Origin: Planctomycetota bacterium
GTDB lineage: Bacteria; Planctomycetota; Phycisphaerae; Phycisphaerales; UBA1924
DNA length: 6,389 nucleotides
Direction of reading: 5' to 3'
Assembly: GCA_023432465.1 (NCBI GenBank)
Contig: JAEYUO010000068.1
Span: 1-6,389 of the forward strand
Positions 5,774-6,389 of this stretch are shown here, piece after piece; positions within the stretch are counted from its first letter, which is position 1, and each line of letters begins with the position of its first letter. The notes under the pieces were generated by a model that was not told the origin of the DNA, did no database searches, and was given only the letters and a program-made list of their open reading frames with translations. The translations under genes were made by a program, and so were the position numbers.

Positions 5774-6262
5774 ATGTCCACACCGTCCACCGCTGTTCGC
5801 TCGCTCCCGGTCGCCGCGGGCGATGCCGCGCCGGATTTCACACTCCAGAATCAGGATCGCCAGGACTTCAAACTCGCCGATGCGATCAAGCACGGAGATG
5901 TGGTCCTGTGCTTCTTCCCCTTCGCCTTCACCGGCGTCTGCGGCACGGAGATGAAGTGCATCTCGCGCGAGATGGCCGAGTGGCAGAAGAAGGGCGCGCA
6001 GGTCGTCGGCATCTCATGCGATTCGCCCTTCGTCCTCAAGGCCTGGGCCCAGGCCGAGGGCTTCGAGCACCCGCTGCTCAGCGACCTGCACCGCAACGTC
6101 TGCAAGGCCTACGGCATCTACTGGGCGGATATGAACACCACCAACCGCGCCACCATCATCATCGGGCAGAACGCCGAAGGCCGCGGCAAGATCAAGTGGG
6201 TCCAGACCCGCCAGCCGGGCAACGCCATGAACTGGGATGAAGTTCTCGCGAAGGTTGGCTAA
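5774..6262 (+). CDS. Peroxiredoxin, thioredoxin-fold (AhpC/TSA superfamily, AhpE/BCP-like)
   Basis: This 162-residue cytoplasmic thiol peroxidase reduces H2O2 and organic hydroperoxides. The peroxidatic motif P49-x3-T53-x2-C56 in PFAFTGVC is intact, with the catalytic arginine at Arg125 in NRATIII. DFTL (21-24), VVGISCDSPF (77-86) and PLLSD (100-104) match the one-domain AhpE/BCP type, and the TGVC active site most recalls mycobacterial AhpE. There is no signal peptide. Other cysteines are at 46, 62, 82 and 110. Cys62 is six residues after the peroxidatic Cys, one position off the +5 resolving Cys of BCP proteins, so 1-Cys or atypical 2-Cys cycling cannot be settled here. The ATG has AAGGGGA (5763-5769) directly upstream. 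It is divergent from yggS with its own probable promoter. It could handle H2O2 such as that made by PdxH, but that link is inference. Confidence 0.9.
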   Translation: MSTPSTAVRSLPVAAGDAAPDFTLQNQDRQDFKLADAIKHGDVVLCFFPFAFTGVCGTEMKCISREMAEWQKKGAQVVGISCDSPFVLKAWAQAEGFEHPLLSDLHRNVCKAYGIYWADMNTTNRATIIIGQNAEGRGKIKWVQTRQPGNAMNWDEVLAKVG

Positions 6263-6389
6263 GCGACGAGGGCGGAGAATTGCATCGTTGAGGGCATGGT
6301 GGGGGAGGATGTGGGTGCGCGCAGAATCGCCGGCGTGTTGATTGAACACGGGGCCGCGATAAGTTTGAGCGATGGTCAGGGCCGGGAGG
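6263..6389. other. Gene-free right edge, G-rich on the plus strand
   Basis: I see no defensible gene, RNA or terminator in this stretch. It switches from the C-rich plus strand of most of the window to G-rich. It contains a 6-bp-stem dyad, CGTGTT-GATTG-AACACG (6334-6350). The frame of the peroxiredoxin stays open to the edge after its TAA, and could be read from an ATG at 6296. That reading uses AGA and ATA codons that are rare elsewhere in the window and lacks a well-spaced ribosome site. Confidence 0.5.

Noticed and set aside
6014..6349. Minus-strand reading frame covering the peroxiredoxin 3' half and the right edge
   Set aside because: Most of it mirrors conserved peroxiredoxin codons and no recognisable protein pattern appears in the remaining part.
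6334..6350. CGTGTT-GATTG-AACACG as a peroxiredoxin terminator
   Set aside because: Only a 6-bp stem, 71 bp beyond the stop and with no T tract after it; noted as a dyad only.

Overview
The window is a strongly GC-rich bacterial stretch (third codon positions almost always C or G) with six protein genes packed tightly and no RNA gene, CRISPR array or recognisable mobile element. GC-rich codons and the general look of the proteins would fit a planctomycete of the Phycisphaerae type, but no taxonomic marker is present, so the host assignment is only a tentative impression.

Layout. The left edge (1-569, minus strand) holds the N-terminal two thirds of a ketopantoate reductase-like gene (panE/apbA family) that runs off the window. 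A short AT-richer divergent promoter region (570-634) carries a plausible -35/-10 pair and an 18-bp imperfect dyad. It fires rightward into four closely spaced same-strand genes: a YtfE-like hemerythrin/HHE diiron protein (635-1120), an NnrS-family multi-pass membrane protein (1140-2567), pyridoxamine/pyridoxine 5'-phosphate oxidase PdxH (2599-3291) and tyrosine phenol-lyase (3316-4749). Gaps are 19, 31 and 24 bp, so one transcript is likely. A YggS-type PLP-binding protein lies on the minus strand (4761-5603) and converges on the lyase with 11 bp between the stops. After a divergent promoter region comes a one-domain peroxiredoxin of the AhpE/BCP-like type (5774-6262). The last 127 bp hold no gene I can defend.

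How the genes may work together. The first two genes look like a nitric-oxide/nitrosative-stress pair: a diiron hemerythrin of the type that handles NO or repairs Fe-S clusters, and a membrane protein of a family known to be induced by NO. The next three genes share pyridoxal 5'-phosphate: PdxH makes it, tyrosine phenol-lyase uses it, and YggS binds it and buffers its level. PdxH releases H2O2 as it works, and a peroxiredoxin lies nearby. Joining an NO-response pair to a PLP supply/use pair in one apparent operon is the most unusual aspect of the window. No single gene belongs to an unknown family. The oddities are in the combination, in a few active-site and insertion differences, and in the regulatory dyad.
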